This document shows, one piece after another, positions 45,927 through 58,728 of a stretch of DNA of 64,000 bases (position 1 is the first letter of the stretch; each line of letters starts with the position of its first letter). The DNA is taken from positions 1,550,001-1,614,000 of the forward strand of contig CANTUR010000069.1 of NCBI GenBank assembly GCA_947683625.1, given 5' to 3'. A model generated the notes under the pieces. It saw only the letters and a program-made list of their open reading frames with translations, did no database searches and was not told where the DNA came from. Both the position numbers and the translations under genes were made by a program. The DNA comes from Mallotus nudiflorus (Eukaryota; Streptophyta; Magnoliopsida; Malpighiales; Euphorbiaceae).

Positions 45927-48900
45927 CTAGGCCCAATCAACATCGTATCGAATACCCATGGACCTAGTATGACTCTCATGTTTAGGCTGTGGAAGAGGCT
46001 TAGTCAGTGGATTAGTAACATTATCATTTGTAGGTACTCTGCATTTCTTAACGTCTCCTCTCTCAATAATTTCTCGAATAAGATGATAACGCCTGAGTAT
46101 GTGTTTGGATCTCTAATGTGATCTGGGCTCCTTAGCTTAGGCTATAGCTCCATTATTGTTACAATATAAGTTCATTGGATCTGATATACTAGGAATAACA
46201 CCTAGTCCAGTTATGAACTTCTTAATCCAAATAGCTTCCTTAGCTGCTTCTGAGGCAGCTATGTACTCAGCTTCTGTTGTAGAATCAGCAACAGTGTCTT
46301 GCTTGGAACTCCTCTAGCTCACTGCACCTCCATTCAAACAAAACACATATCCTGACTGTGATCGAAAATCATCCTCGTCAGTTTGGAAGTTGGCATCTGT
46401 GTAACCATTTACAACTAGCTCATCTTCCTGACCACCATACAGTAAAAATGCATCCTTAGTTCTTCTCAAGTACTTAAGGATATTTTTAACTGCTGTCCAG
46501 TGACTTTCACCTGGGTCTAATTGGTATCTGCTCGTTGTGCTTAAGGAATATGAAACATCAGGTCGAGTACACAATATTGCATACATGATAGATCCAATAG
46601 CAGAAGCATATGGAATCTTACTCATGTGGTCTCGCTCATCTTGTGTCATAGGACACTGAGTCTTGCTAAGACTAATGCCATGTGACATTGGCAAGAATCC
46701 TCTCTTGGAATCTTGCATATTAAACTTGTTCAATACCTTATCAATATAAGTGCTTTGACTTAGGCCAATAAGCCTTTTAGATCTATCTCTATAGATCTTA
46801 ATGCCTAATATATAAGCAACTTCACCTAAGTCTTTCATTGAGAAACAATTCCCTAACCATGATTTAACATTTTGTAAAATAGGGATATCGTTTCCAATGA
46901 GTAGTATGTCATCCACATATAACACTAAAAACACAATAGCACTCCCACTAACTTTCTTGTATACACAAGGTTCATCATCATTTTTAATGAAGCCAAATTC
47001 TTTGACTGCTTCATCAAAACGAAGATTCCAACTCCGAGATGCTTGCTTCAATCCATAAATGGATCTTTGAAGCTTGCATACCTTTCTAGAATTCTCAGGA
47101 CTAAAAAAACCCTCTGGCTGTGTCATGTACACATCCTCAAGTAAATTTCCATTAAGAAATGCTATTTTGACATCCATTTGCCATATTTCATAATCATAGT
47201 ATGCAGCTATGGCAAGGAGAATTTGAATAGATTTTAGCATAGCCACTGGTGAAAAGGTTTCATCATAGTCTATACCATGTGTTTATTTGAAACCTTTTGC
47301 AACCAGTCTTGCCTTAAAGGTATGCAAATTGCCATCCATGTCGATTTTCTTTTTGAAAACCCATTTGCACCCAATAGTTTTTAAACCATCATTTGGGTTA
47401 ATCAAGGTCCATACTTGATTATCATACATGGATTGCATTTCTGGTCTCATGGCTTCAAGCCATTTCTCAGAGTCAGGACTATTTATGGCCTCCTGATAGG
47501 ATGTGGGCTCATTTTGATCCACAATTAACACATCATAATCACTAGTTATGAGAAATCCATATCTCATGGGGATTTGACGTGTCCTATCAGACCTCCTTGG
47601 GCCTTCTGGTACTTGTGCAGGCTCAATAACTTTTTGTTGATTCAGCTGTGGTTCCATATCATGTACAATGCTATTTTGTGGGCCTTGAATTTCTTCAAGT
47701 TGCACTGTGCTCCCACTGGTTCCTTTGGAAATAAACTCTTTTTCCAAAAATACACCATTCCGAGACACAAACACTTTATTCTCAGATGCATTGTAGAAGT
47801 AATATCCTTTAGTTTCTTTAGGATATCCCACAAAAAGGCATTTATTAGATTTGGGTGCTAGTTTATCTGAGATTTGACGTTTCACAAAAGCATCACAGCT
47901 CCAAATCTTAAGAAAAGACAAACTGGGAGTTTTTCCAGTCCATTTCTCATATGGTGTCTTTTCAACTGCCTTTGATGGAACTCTATTCAAAATGAATGCA
48001 GCAGTTTCTAAAGCATATCCCCAAAAAGAGATTGGAAGATCAGATTGACTCATCATAGATCGAAGCATATCTAATAGAGTTTGATTTCTACGTTCAGACA
48101 CACCATTCCATTGTGGTGTACCTGGAGGAGTCAATTGTGAAACAATCCCACAATCTCTAAGATGATCTGTAAATTCTTGGTTTAAATATTCACCACCTCG
48201 ATCAGATCTTAGTGTTTTAATATTTTTACCAAGTTGATTTTGTACTTCATTCTTGAAAATTTTGAACTTTTCAAAAGATTCAGATTTATGTTTCATTAGA
48301 TAGAGATAACCATATCTACTAAAATCATTTGTGAAAGTTATGAAGTATTGAAAACCTCCTCTAGCAATTGAGCTTAATGGTCCACATACATAAGAATGTA
48401 TTAGGCCCAATAAGTCATTAGCCCTCTCACTTTGTCCAGTAAAAGGTGTTTTAGTCATTTTTCCAAGTAAACAAGATTCACATGTATCAAATGATTCATA
48501 ATCAAATGAATTTAAAAGCCTATTTTGGTGTAGCTTTGAAATGCGTTTCTCATTTATATGGCCTAAACGACAATGCCAGAGGTAGGTCAAGTTTAAATCA
48601 TTAGATTTAGACTTCTTTGTATCAACGTTATAGATTGGCATTTCATTAGTGTCTTCGGCATCTAAAACATAAAGTCCACTAGTGCATGGAGCATATCCAT
48701 AGAAAATGTTATCTTGATAAATACTGCATTTATTATTCTTAATAATAAATTCAAATCCTTTCTTGTCCAAATAAGAAATAGAAATAATATTCCTACACAA
48801 AGTAGGTACATAATAATAACTTTCTAAAGATAAAATAAGTCCACTAGGCAAAGGTAACTCATAAGTTCCTACAGCTAAAGCAACAACTCTTGCTCCATTG

Positions 48901-49850
48901 CCAACTCGTGGGTACACTTCGCCTCTTGCCAATGATCTACTCCTTTTTAGACCCTGCACATTTGTATAAATGTGAGATCCTGATCGAGTATCTAATACCC
49001 AAGAATCAGAAGCAGAAGCAGATAAATTTAATTCTATAACATGAATACCTGAAGAGGTAGTCTCACCACCCTTTTTCTTCTTCAGTTCATCCAAATAGAG
49101 CTTGCAATTTCTTTTCCAATGGCCTGGCTCATTACAGAAAAAACAAATTCCTTCCTTTGTTTTGGGTTCAGCTTTGGATTTGGGCTTGGGCTTCTGAAAG
49201 CCTTTAGAGACCTTGCCCTTGCCCTTTCCAACCCTTTTCATCCCCTTTCCCTTATTGACCATGAGAACATCCTTGGTGTTACTCTTGATGTTCTTTTTAG
49301 CAGTTTTCAGCATCCCATGCAACTCTGAAACAGTCTTCTCCATACTATGCATATTGAAATTCATAATGAAGCTATCATAAGCTTCAGGCAAAGATTGAAG
49401 AATAATATCCACAGCCAGTTCTTGTTCAATCTTGAGACCAAGCTTGTCCAAGTGATCAAGATGACCCTTCATCTTGAGAACATGCAATGCCCTGATGGTA
49501 TTGAACCTTTCAATTCTGGCTTTCTCTTGGAACATTTCCTTGAGATGGCCTATCATAGTATAAGCCTCCATTTCCATCAGTTGCTTTTGTAGCTCAGATT
49601 CCATACATCCAAGCATGACACAAGTGACATCAGTAGAATCATTGAGATGCTTGGTATAAGCATCCCTTTGTGCTCTAGGAGCATTGGCAGCTGGTTCCTC
49701 AGGGATGGGTTAATCAAGGATGTATTCCTTTCTCTCATGCCTAAGAACAATTCTTAGGTTTCTGTACCAGTCAAGAAAATTAGTCCCATTGAGCTTATCC
49801 TTCTCAAGGATCGATCGTAGTGACATGGTAGGTGTAGTGTTTGAAGTCAT
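45927..49850 (-). pseudogene. Ty1/copia gag-pol polyprotein with five nonsense codons
   Basis: The frame starts at ATG 49850 (MTSNTTPTMSLRSILEKDKL) and ends at TAG 45927-45929, 1308 codons, with no frameshift. Internal stops are at 49710, 47283, 46314, 46137 and 46113, all readable as CAA/CAG or TGG decay. Order: gag with zinc knuckle CFFCNEPGHWKRNC (about 49107-49148); protease LDTRSGSHI (about 48985), where the usual Asp-Thr-Gly is DTR; integrase with HCRLGH...CESCLLGK, HSYVCGP (first catalytic Asp replaced by Tyr, about 48385), SDRGGEY and GVSERRNQ; RT with YVDD intact (about 46910); RNase H ending in TEAEYIAASEA. The open blocks are 47283-49616 and 46314-47246. The two active-site changes mean it could not move unaided even without the stops. 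Confidence 0.9.
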
Positions 49851-50879
49851 TATCTACAACAAATATATGCAAAGTCCATTCAGTATTTTATTAAATATGT
49901 ATAAGGCATAATAAAAAAAACTCCCACTAAATTTACTCAAATCAATAACCCTCTAAGTTAATTTTAGAAATTTTAGTGGGCCAAGATCCATATTTCACCA
50001 TACTCTAAGTGAGCTTTGGCTCATGACCTAAAATATGGTTATTTAGGTAGACAACTCTTATCAATTACATCTCATGTAACTCTTGGATGGTATGGGATTT
50101 GACATCACATGTCATGGCTAAAAATCCCATATAATGCCCTAGGTCCAAAACCATTTTGATAACCTAGTTAAGTCAAACCATATCAAACGTTTGGATAGCA
50201 CCATTATTCAACTTGCCTTCCCCAGATAAATTTATACACCCTGCTTTGGCAGGCTCATATATAATAATCTAAGGCTTGACAAGTGTTGAACTTATGGAAG
50301 GCATTATAATGACTTAATATTAAATGAGGGTTCATCTTTATTTAATCATATTCAGTTATTGTTATGTTGTATTGCATGGCATTATATGGCATCACATACA
50401 TGGCATCACATGGCATCGCATACATAATAACAAATAAATAAATGTGACATAGCATGGCCCAAATCTAAGTTGATCTTCATAAGCCAATATGAAGATCAAT
50501 GGTCAAACCTAGGTAATATTACAATTAGAAATTGAGCCTCCAACTTGGATCTCCATCTTCTACCATGGATCTCCTTTTTGGTTCCCACCTTGGATCTCCA
50601 TCCTGGGCCTCCAACTTGAATTGCACCATGGGTCTTGATTTACAAAAATTGTTATAATTTATTCTACACTATTCTAATAAAATAAATACAATAAAACAAA
50701 ACAAAAATGACTCGCAGGCCGTATTTAAAATTACAACCCATAAAAATAAAATCCAATCACATTGGTCTAAGGGCCATGCTATGCACCATGCATAAAACAA
50801 CAAACATGTATAACATAATAATCTATTTAGTTATTAAATCCAATTATTATGTTAAAATAAACCAATGTGACAATTCTTT

Positions 50880-51015
50880 TGGGTCAAGGGGTAGCGCCCC
50901 TAATAGGGTTCCAAGGGGCATCGCCCCTTGGCGGGGTCCAAGGGGCAGTGCCCCTGGCGGGGTCCGGGGGCAGCGCCCCAGGTGGCGGTCCCACTGACTG
51001 GTCAGCGGGTTCGAC
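50880..51015 (-). repeat. GC-rich hairpin field in the copia leader
   Basis: Within AT-rich DNA, four or so units of the type GGGGCAGTGCCCC / GGGGCATCGCCCC / GGGGGCAGCGCCCC, separated by GGCGGGGTCC-like linkers, follow each other with a spacing near 30. Each unit can fold into a short hairpin. Confidence 0.8.
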
Positions 51016-51438
51016 GGTAAACACTTTACCTTAGCTCTTCGGTGAGTTGCCTTTCAAATTTTTGAACATTAATGAATTTTCGTAATCAAATTACTATAAA
51101 ATCAATTTGTTCAAAATAGACAAAAACGCTCAATTAAAACAGCCATCTTAAAACCCTTATTTGTTTCAAGGAAGCAATTAACCAATTTTCGTAATCATAT
51201 TACTAAATCAATTTGTTGCTTAAAAACATCACTTTTGTAAACATTTTACAGTCTGAAAAATCCGTTCAAAACAGATCAAATTTTTTTTTTTATTAAAACA
51301 GACGCATCCATTAAGAAAACCCTAATTTGTGTAATCAAAATTACAGCTTGAACAAATCTATAGAAAACATATCCATTCTATATAATATGTTTAACATTTA
51401 AATAGATTGCCCTTAACACATAATCTGCATAATCACAA

Positions 51439-51714
51439 AATTTCTATTTGAGATTTAATTAAAAACGATTTTCCTAATCAAATAGAAAACGTTTTTCGAA
51501 TTAAAATAGGAAACAAATAAGCTGCTTCAATTAATCATATTAATCAAAACAGAATACATAACAGATTTAAATCCTTAAGTGATTAGGTTTTTGAAAACAG
51601 AATTTCTGTTTCAGATTTAATTAAAAATGATTTTCCTAATCAAATAGAAAACGTTTTTCTAATTAAAATAGGAAACAAATATACTGCTTCAATTAATCAT
51701 ATTAATCAAAACAT
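51439..51714 (-). repeat. tandem duplication of about 115 bases, period 162
   Basis: The block containing ATTTTCCTAATCAAATAGAA and GGAAACAAATA(A/T)(G/A)CTGCTTC at 51439-51552 recurs at 51601-51714 with few differences. Confidence 0.8.
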
Positions 51715-51992
51715 TATTCTTAATTCATTTTTCATAAAAATATCATACAAAATTCGTTTTCATTAAACAACATTCTTAATTCATAAAATCAAAGGCTGCT
51801 TTTAGTTTAATCACATTAAACCATTACAAACATTAATCAAATTAATGTTTAATTCTATTTTCAAATAGATTACCCAGAATTGTCACAAAACAAATCAAAA
51901 ACCTTTTTGATAATTTTGGAACCCTTTTCAAAATGAATCTTAAACCCTAACATATATCACATATGCACAGAACCAATTAATCAAATTACAAG

Positions 51993-52006
51993 TGGCTCTG
52001 ATACCA
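51993..52006 (-). other. primer-binding site, initiator tRNA-Met, intact
   Basis: On minus the bases are TGGTATCAGAGCCA, a perfect complement of the initiator tRNA-Met 3' end, one base from the 5' LTR at 52008. Confidence 0.95.
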
Positions 52007-52007
52007 C

Positions 52008-53551
52008 TGTTGGTAACCGTGATGCAAACACAGCGGAAAAATTAAAATTTTGTCACTTTCCCAAGCCTGGATCTATGTAATTTGACTAATTGATTAAATC
52101 TAGGGTTTTTTTAATAATCTTACCAAAATGCAGAAGAGGCAAGATTCTCTGGAAGGATGAGAGGAGGTTCACACCGGTGACACCTTACCTCGAGCTTTTT
52201 GGCTTGGTTGTTCGGATCAAGAAGTCTCCGAAAGGATGCGTCCTCTATAGGTATCCACATGAACAACCCTTCACAAAATGAATTTGAGTGTGTGTGCTAG
52301 CAACCTCTTGACTATCTCATAAATCAAGAACAAAAGGAAAAACTCTGTCTTTATTTTCTAAGAGGAAAGAAAACGAATTTGGAGGCAAAAACAAGTGTGT
52401 GAAACCCTAGAGAATATAACATATTTATAGACTCCAAGTTAGGGTTTCACTTACCAATGACCTTTTGGTAATTTTCCATTTATTATATTATGATTTTGTT
52501 TAAAAACAAATCAAAAAATAATATCTTATTTATTTTATTAAAATAACATTTATCTTAAATAAATAAACAAATAAATAAATAAAACACTTTAATTATTTAT
52601 TTCCATAGAGTTTATTTTGGGCTTATTAAACCCATATCCATTTTGGGCTTGTTCTAAGTGTGTGACCCTGTAGGTTCACATAACATTGGCAGTGGGCCTA
52701 AATCTCTATTTAGGCCTACAAGTCATAAGTGGCCTCTAGCAAGACATTATGACTACCCAAGTCATGTGAAGTCAATAATTCGACATAACCTAATTACAGT
52801 GAATTTTATTGTCCCTTTATCACATGATATCTTAATTGAACATAAGGCATAGAATGTCATCCTTATATAGTTCAATATTATGACTTGATTCTAAGTAGAC
52901 TGAAAATGATAACTCTTTATCAATTCATTTCAGCATGGCCATGCATTTTCATTCAGTCTATCTCATCAAGAGGCCTTTAGATATCTTTCTCATATTAATG
53001 AGGGATAAATTCCTTCTAAATCACTCACATTCCTCACATAACTAATTTTATATCCAACAACATCCTTTTAATCATCCAGTTAAAGACAATGTTAGAATGT
53101 GTCAAAACAAAAAATAGCTATGTAGAAATCCTTGATGATTTCAAGGTCAAAGGACCGAAATAAAATTACTGTGATAAGAAATACTTATGACAATAATCTA
53201 TGTAGTATTCTCATAGTGGGTCAATCCAGTACATGATCTCTCATCATGTACCTATGAGTTGACTTAATATCTCATATTTATGATTAGTAAAACATAACCA
53301 TCAGTCAACATCATACTAGCCTTAATACTTTAATATTCATATAATGAATAAATGGCTAGGGATAATTAGAATAGAACTCTTATTTTAATCTAAGGGTTTT
53401 ACTATCAAGTCACATACTTGATGGCCTTAGTAAGAATTAACCATTCATGTAATTATCATAAAATCAAATGATAATATAATACCTCTTTATTAACAAAATA
53501 AGAAAGTCAATACATAATCACAAATGATTGACCTAGTGCATATCATTAACA
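52008..53551 (-). repeat. 5' LTR of the copia element
   Basis: On + it runs from TGTTGGTAACCGTGATGC to GCATATCATTAACA, the same length as its partner at 44369. A minus-strand TATA box lies at about 52417-52428, upstream of the leader. GTTTC follows. Confidence 0.95.
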
Positions 53552-54194
53552 GTTTCAACCAAAGATTGGGGTTGAATTCCAACACTTATAACCCTTAGTG
53601 GAGGAACCATCCCGGATTCTCTTGGTCAAACCAATCCTCTAAATTAAATCATCCATATAACCCAAACACTAAACCCCAAAACCCACCTGGATTTTCTATT
53701 AAACAATAACCCTTTAATCCTACCAACCCTAAACCTACTCTTGAAAACCTTATGGAGTAATTTGTTAACCAACAAATGTCCATAAACAAACAAAATGAGG
53801 AGCAATTTAAGCATCTAAATAAACTTGACCAAATTGCTACTCATAACCGTATCCTTGAAACCCAAATTGCCCAACAAGCCTCTACCTTTAACACTAAACC
53901 TTTGGGAAAGCTCCCTAGCCAACCAGAGTATGTACAAAAAGAGTCTTGTCAAGCAATTACTTTAAGAAGTTGTAAGGAGGTTGAAAAAGATCTCAATAAG
54001 AAACAAAGAGTGGTCGATAATGAAGATGATGGGATAAAGAATAAGGAGGTGGATGTTAGGAATAAAAATGATGAAAAGTGTAAAAAATAATGATAAGAGA
54101 GATGCCATACCACCCAAAGAGGATGAACCTAAGGTAGATTTAAAAACACTTCCCTTTCCTCAAAGATATATAAGGTGTAGTTTAGATAAACAGT
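53552..54194 (+). pseudogene. Athila-type gag, 3' part
   Basis: The reading continues in the phase expected from 44368: NQRLGLNSNTYNP, then a Pro/Asn-rich stretch with stops, then the open block 53776-54090. That block contains QIATHNRILETQIAQQAST, LPSQPEYVQKESCQAITLRSCKEVE (shown only in part), matching the Athila signature LPSQPEx...AITLRSGKxxE. A frame change near 54090-54200 separates it from the protease frame; PFPQRYIRCSLDKQFGKF bridges the two. Confidence 0.8.
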
Positions 54195-57100
54195 TTGGAA
54201 AATTTTCTTGATTATCTTAAGGAAATTACTATCACCATACCATTTGTGAATGCTATTAGAGATATGCCTACATGGGGTAAATTTTTGAAAGATATTGTTA
54301 GTCATAAGAGTAAGTTAGGAGATTATGACTTAGTATCCCTTGCTGAAGAATCTAAGGCTATGTACTCCAAGTCTCCTCCAAAGCTTAAGGATCCCGGTTG
54401 TTTTACCGTTCCTTGTGTAATTGGAGGTATTCATTTTGATAAAGCTTTATGTGATATTGGTGCTAGTGTTAGTCTTATGCCTTACTCTATCTACAAAAAG
54501 CTTGATTTAGAGGAACTTAACCCTACCAATATATGTCTTTCCATGGTGGATAAATCTATTACATATCCACTTGGCATTCTTGAAAATGTGCCAACAAAAA
54601 TGGGAAAGTTTGTAATTCCAGCTGATTTTATGGTTTTGGAAATGGAGGAGGATCTTGAGATCCCTATTTTATTTGGAAGACCATTCTTGATGACAGCCAA
54701 AGTAATTATTGATATGAAGAAGCGAAAAATTACATTAGAAGTAGATAATGACCACATAGAATTTGATATGTTCAAGATCATGAAGTCAACACCAATAGAA
54801 GTAGCAAGTAGAATTAATTCTATTGATGTTATTGATGGATGCATTAATGAAGTAATTCATGAGTGTTTAAGAAGTGATTCTATGGAGATAAACAAGATGC
54901 AAGAAGCTAATAAGGAAGTTTCAGAGGTAGTTCCATATCAACCTTTTCAAAGGACATCAAGATTTGAACCTTTAAGGAGGGAGGATGATCCAAAGGCTCA
55001 TACATTAAATGAAGAAGTTAAGTTGGAGCTCAAGCCTCTACTGTCAAATCTCATATATGCATTTCTTGACTCTAATCTTAAATTTCCTTTTATTGTTAAT
55101 TCATCTTTGCCTAATGATAATGTTAATGCTTTATATGATAAATTGAATAGTCATAAGAATGCTATTGGTTATTCTATTAATGACTTGAAGGGAATTAGTC
55201 CTAAAATATGTATGCATAGCATTTTATTAGAAGATAATGCAAAGCCTTCCATTCAAGGTCAAAGGCGATTAAATCCCACTCTCAAAGAAGTGGTGGGAAA
55301 AGAGGTAACAAAGTTGCTTGATACTAGAATTATATACTCTATTAGTGATAGTAAATGGGTGAGCCCCATTCAAGTAGTACTAAAGAAGGGAGGCTTAACC
55401 ATTGTTAGGAATGAATCTAATGACTTGATACCTACTAGAACTATCACAGGATGACGTATGTGTATGAACTATGGGAAATTAATTAAAGCAACTAGGAAGA
55501 ATCACTTCCCATTGCCTTTTATTGACCAAGTTCTCGAGAGGTTAGCTAATTTTTCTTATTTCTGTTACTTGAATGGACTTACTGGATTTTATCAAATTCC
55601 TAATCATCTCAAAGATTAAGCTAAGACTACTTTTACATGCCCATATAGTAATTTTTCTTTTAGGTGAATGCCTTTTGGTTTATGTAATACACTTGTAACT
55701 TTCCAAAGATGCATGTTTTCCATATTTAGTGATTTGCTTGATGATTGTGTAGAAGTTTTTATGGATGATTTTAGTGTTTATGGTACTAATTTTTCCAATT
55801 GTCTAGACAATCTTTCTAAAGTTCTTGATAGGTGTATTGAGCATGGATTGGTCTTGAATTAGGAAAATTGTCATTTTATGGCACAATAAGGCATAGTTCT
55901 TGGATATTTAGTTTCAAGAAGGGGCATTGAAGTTGACAGGGCAAAGATTGAAGTGATTGATAATTTGCCACCACCAAAGTGTGTTAAAGATATAAGAAGC
56001 TTCCTTGGACATGCTGGTTTTTATCGAAGATTTATTAAAGAATTTTCCAAAATAGCAAAGCCATTGTGTAAGTTACTTGCTAAGGATGTTGTGTTTAAGT
56101 TTGATGATTTGTGCCTTGATGCATTTGAGACTTTGAAGAAGGCTTTTATTTTTGCACCTATTTTGCAACTACCTAATTGGGAGCAACCATTTAAAATAAT
56201 GTATGATGCTAGCAATTTTGTTGTGGGAGCTGTTTTGGGTCAAAGAAAGGAAGGCACGCCTTATGTGATTTATTATGCTAGTAAGCTACTTGATGATGCT
56301 CAAATCAACAACACTACTATAGAAAAAGAGTTGCTTACTATTGTTTATGCATTTGATAAGTTTAGAGCATATCTTGTAGGGTAAAAGGTGATTGTTTATT
56401 TAGATCATGTTGCTCTTAAGTATCTTATGAAAAATAAGGATGCAAAACCTAGGATCCTATGGTGGATTTTGATGCTTCAAGAGTTTGACTGGGAAGTACG
56501 AGATAAGAATGGAAGTGAGAACCTTATTGCCGACCACCTATCAAGGCTTGATCAAGATGGATTAAAGAAGAATGATGATGGTGTGCCAATCGATGAGTCA
56601 TTTCATGGTGAACATCTTCTTACAGTGGCATCGAAGGAAACTCCATGGTTTACAGATATTGCAAATTATCTTATAAGTGGTATTCTTCCTTATGGTATGG
56701 ATTATCGACAAAGGAAAAAGTTCTTACATGACTGTAGATTCTACTATTAGGAGGAGCCGTTACTTTACAAAAGGTGTGCAGATGGTTTGGCTAGAAGATG
56801 CATTCCTCAATATGAAATCCAAGATGTTTTGAAGCATTGTCATTCTTTCGATGTTGGTGGACATTTTGGAGCATCAAAGACAACATCTAAGGTACTACAA
56901 TCTAGTTTTTGGTGGCCTACTTTGTTTAAGGATGCTACAGAATATGTGCTTACATGTGATAGATGTCAAAGAATGGGGAATATATCAAAGAAGCATGAGA
57001 TGCCTTTGAAAGGGATTCTTGAATTTAAAATCTTTGATGTTTAGGGAATAGACTTCATGGGTCCATTTCCTAGTTCCTTGGGTTACAAGTATATTTTGGT

Positions 57101-57916
57101 CATGGTCAATTATGTCTCAAAGTGGGTAGAAGCAATGCCAACCTTGACAAATGATGCTACAGTGGTTAAGAAAATTCTTAAGAAAGTCATTTTTCTGATA
57201 TTTGGTACCCCTAGAGCATTGATAAGTGATGGAGGTTCCTATTTTTACAACCATTTGATTGAGGCTCTTTTGAAGAAATATGGAGTAACACATAAGGTTT
57301 TTACTCCATATCACCCACAAACAAATGGGCAAGTTAAGGTAAGTAATTGAGAGATTAAATGGATTCTTGAGAAAACAGTCTCTTATTCAAGGAAAGATTG
57401 GGCATTGAAGCTTGATGATGCATTATGGGCATATAGAATAGCTTTTAAAACTCCAATAGGCCTTACCCCTTATTAGTTGATCTATGGGAAGTCATGTCAC
57501 TTACCCATTGAGCTTGAGCATAAGGCATATTGGGCAATAAGAGCATTAAATTTTGACTTGATGAAGGCAGGTAAAAAAAGGTTACTTCAACTTAATGAAC
57601 TAGATGAGTTGAGAATGAATGCTTATGAGAATGCAAAGTTATATAAGGAATGCACTAAGTTGTGGCATGATAACATTTGATCAAGAAGGAATTTCATGAG
57701 GGACAACTTGTATTGCTTTATCATTTAAGATTGAAATTATTTTTGGGTAAGTTGAAGTCTAGATGGTCAAGTCCTTTTACGGTTGTTAAGATATATCCTC
57801 ACAGTGTAGTGGAAATTACCAATAGTGAAGGGGAAATCTTCAAGGTAAATGGACACCATCTTAAGCCATACTTAATCGGTGAAGCAACTACTCAGAGTCA
57901 GTCTATCTCTCTCTAA
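54195..57916 (+). pseudogene. Athila-type pol: protease, RT, RNase H, integrase
   Basis: One frame runs from 54195 to 57680 with ten nonsense codons (55452, 55617, 55665, 55860, 55887, 56382, 56748, 57042, 57348, 57474), then a one-base shift into 57677-57916. Protease: CDIGASVSLMP at 54450 and ILFGRPFL. RT: SPIQVVLKKGG, MPFGLCNTLVTFQRCM and VFMDDF, with FMDD at 55758. RNase H: MYDASNFVVGAVLGQ, YYASKLL, IEKELL and IADHLSRL. Integrase: HHCC region 56830-56980, GIDFMGPFP, ALISDGGS and HPQTNGQVKVSN, where the third catalytic residue, normally Glu, is Lys (AAG at 57336). The C-terminal GKLKSRWSSPF...NGHHLKPYL is complete. Domain order and motifs are Athila. Inactive. Confidence 0.9.
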
Positions 57917-58279
57917 ACATTAATGAAATTAAGGTACGTTTACTAACACATTCTTCATCTTATTTAATTTTATTACACATTTTTACTTTATGTTTTTATT
58001 TCATTTTTCATTTTATTTTAGTTTGTAATTTTACTTCAAATTTTAATACTTTTAAAGTTATCTTTATAATGTCTTTGAAACTATACATTTTTTATATCAT
58101 TCTTTTCTTTAGTTTATTTTCTTTATTTATACACATTTCTTTATTAAAATGTTCTTACTTCAAGTATACATTCGATTTATGATTAGTTTATTTTTAGTTT
58201 CTAATCCCATTTTTATACATTTCTTTTTCAAATATTATTTACACAATAACTTAGAAAATTTTTTGCAAAATTATAAACT
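57917..58279. other. AT-rich spacer after Athila pol
   Basis: T-rich non-coding sequence; nothing else seen. Confidence 0.6.
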
Positions 58280-58460
58280 ATCATGACTCGTTACGGGCAT
58301 ACCGAGTCGTTACAGACAGTACTCGTGCTAAGTCATTCCAATTGGTACGACTCAACATAAGCCAAAGGAAGGTGTCACGAGTCATTCATGCAAAATGACT
58401 CATTACAGAGGGTTGGCGTGCCGACTCGACCCCTCGTGCAGAGACGTGCCACCTTTAATT
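58280..58460 (+). promoter_or_regulatory. GACTC-motif cluster resembling the Athila LTR upstream block
   Basis: Repeated GACTCRTTACRG and GACTCGACCC strings (for example GTGCCGACTCGACCC near 58430) match the block in the LTRs at 41818-41920 and 61528-61615 (GTGCCGACTCATTACA, GACTCGACCC). As in the LTR, a TATA box follows some 260 bases later. This suggests an internal promoter for the third ORF; regulatory function is inferred only. Confidence 0.4.
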
Positions 58461-58717
58461 TTTTTTGGCATATTTCACATATACACACACATACACTTCC
58501 AGCAGCTTTGAATTTGTATTTTTGACATTTTTTATTAGTTTCTATTTAGTTTTCATTTCAAAATTGCTTGAAAAGGTCCTAATTTTTCAAAGGTGTCATA
58601 CCTTTTCAATTTCCCTATACACCTTTTTACATACATACACACCTTTTCATATATCACTTACACACACACCTTTTCACATATCTCTTACACCCCTACACCT
58701 TACACCCCTCTAACACC

Positions 58718-58728
58718 TATATATACAC
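58718..58728 (+). promoter_or_regulatory. TATA-like box ahead of the third ORF
   Basis: CTATATATACA sits about 290 bases before ATG 59010, followed by a CT/CA-rich leader. It parallels the LTR arrangement described for 58280-58460. Confidence 0.35.

Larger units (their letters stand above)
49851..51992 (-). other. long 5' leader of the copia element
   Basis: The leader between primer site and gag is about 2.1 kb, with no coding frame I can support. It holds the GC-rich hairpin field at 50880-51015 and a duplicated block at 51439-51714. It is otherwise AT-rich. Confidence 0.7.
44369..53551 (-). mobile_element. young Ty1/copia retrotransposon inside the Athila gag
   Basis: Two LTRs of equal length (1544 bp), a perfect five-base target duplication GTTTC (44364-44368 and 53552-53556), an initiator-Met primer site without mismatch, a polypurine tract, and one gag-pol frame. 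LTRs differ at a few per cent of sites by eye. Because it interrupts the Athila gag, it is the youngest insertion of this nest. The enzyme order PR-INT-RT-RNase H is that of Ty1/copia. Confidence 0.95.

Noticed and set aside
46314..47246. A second, separate copia gene
   Set aside because: It is in the same frame as 47283-49616, separated by one nonsense codon; it is the RT/RNase H part of one polyprotein.
58465..58713. Open frame upstream of the Athila third ORF
   Set aside because: Its Thr/Pro/Phe-rich reading reflects CA- and CT-rich leader sequence; no domain and no conservation evidence.
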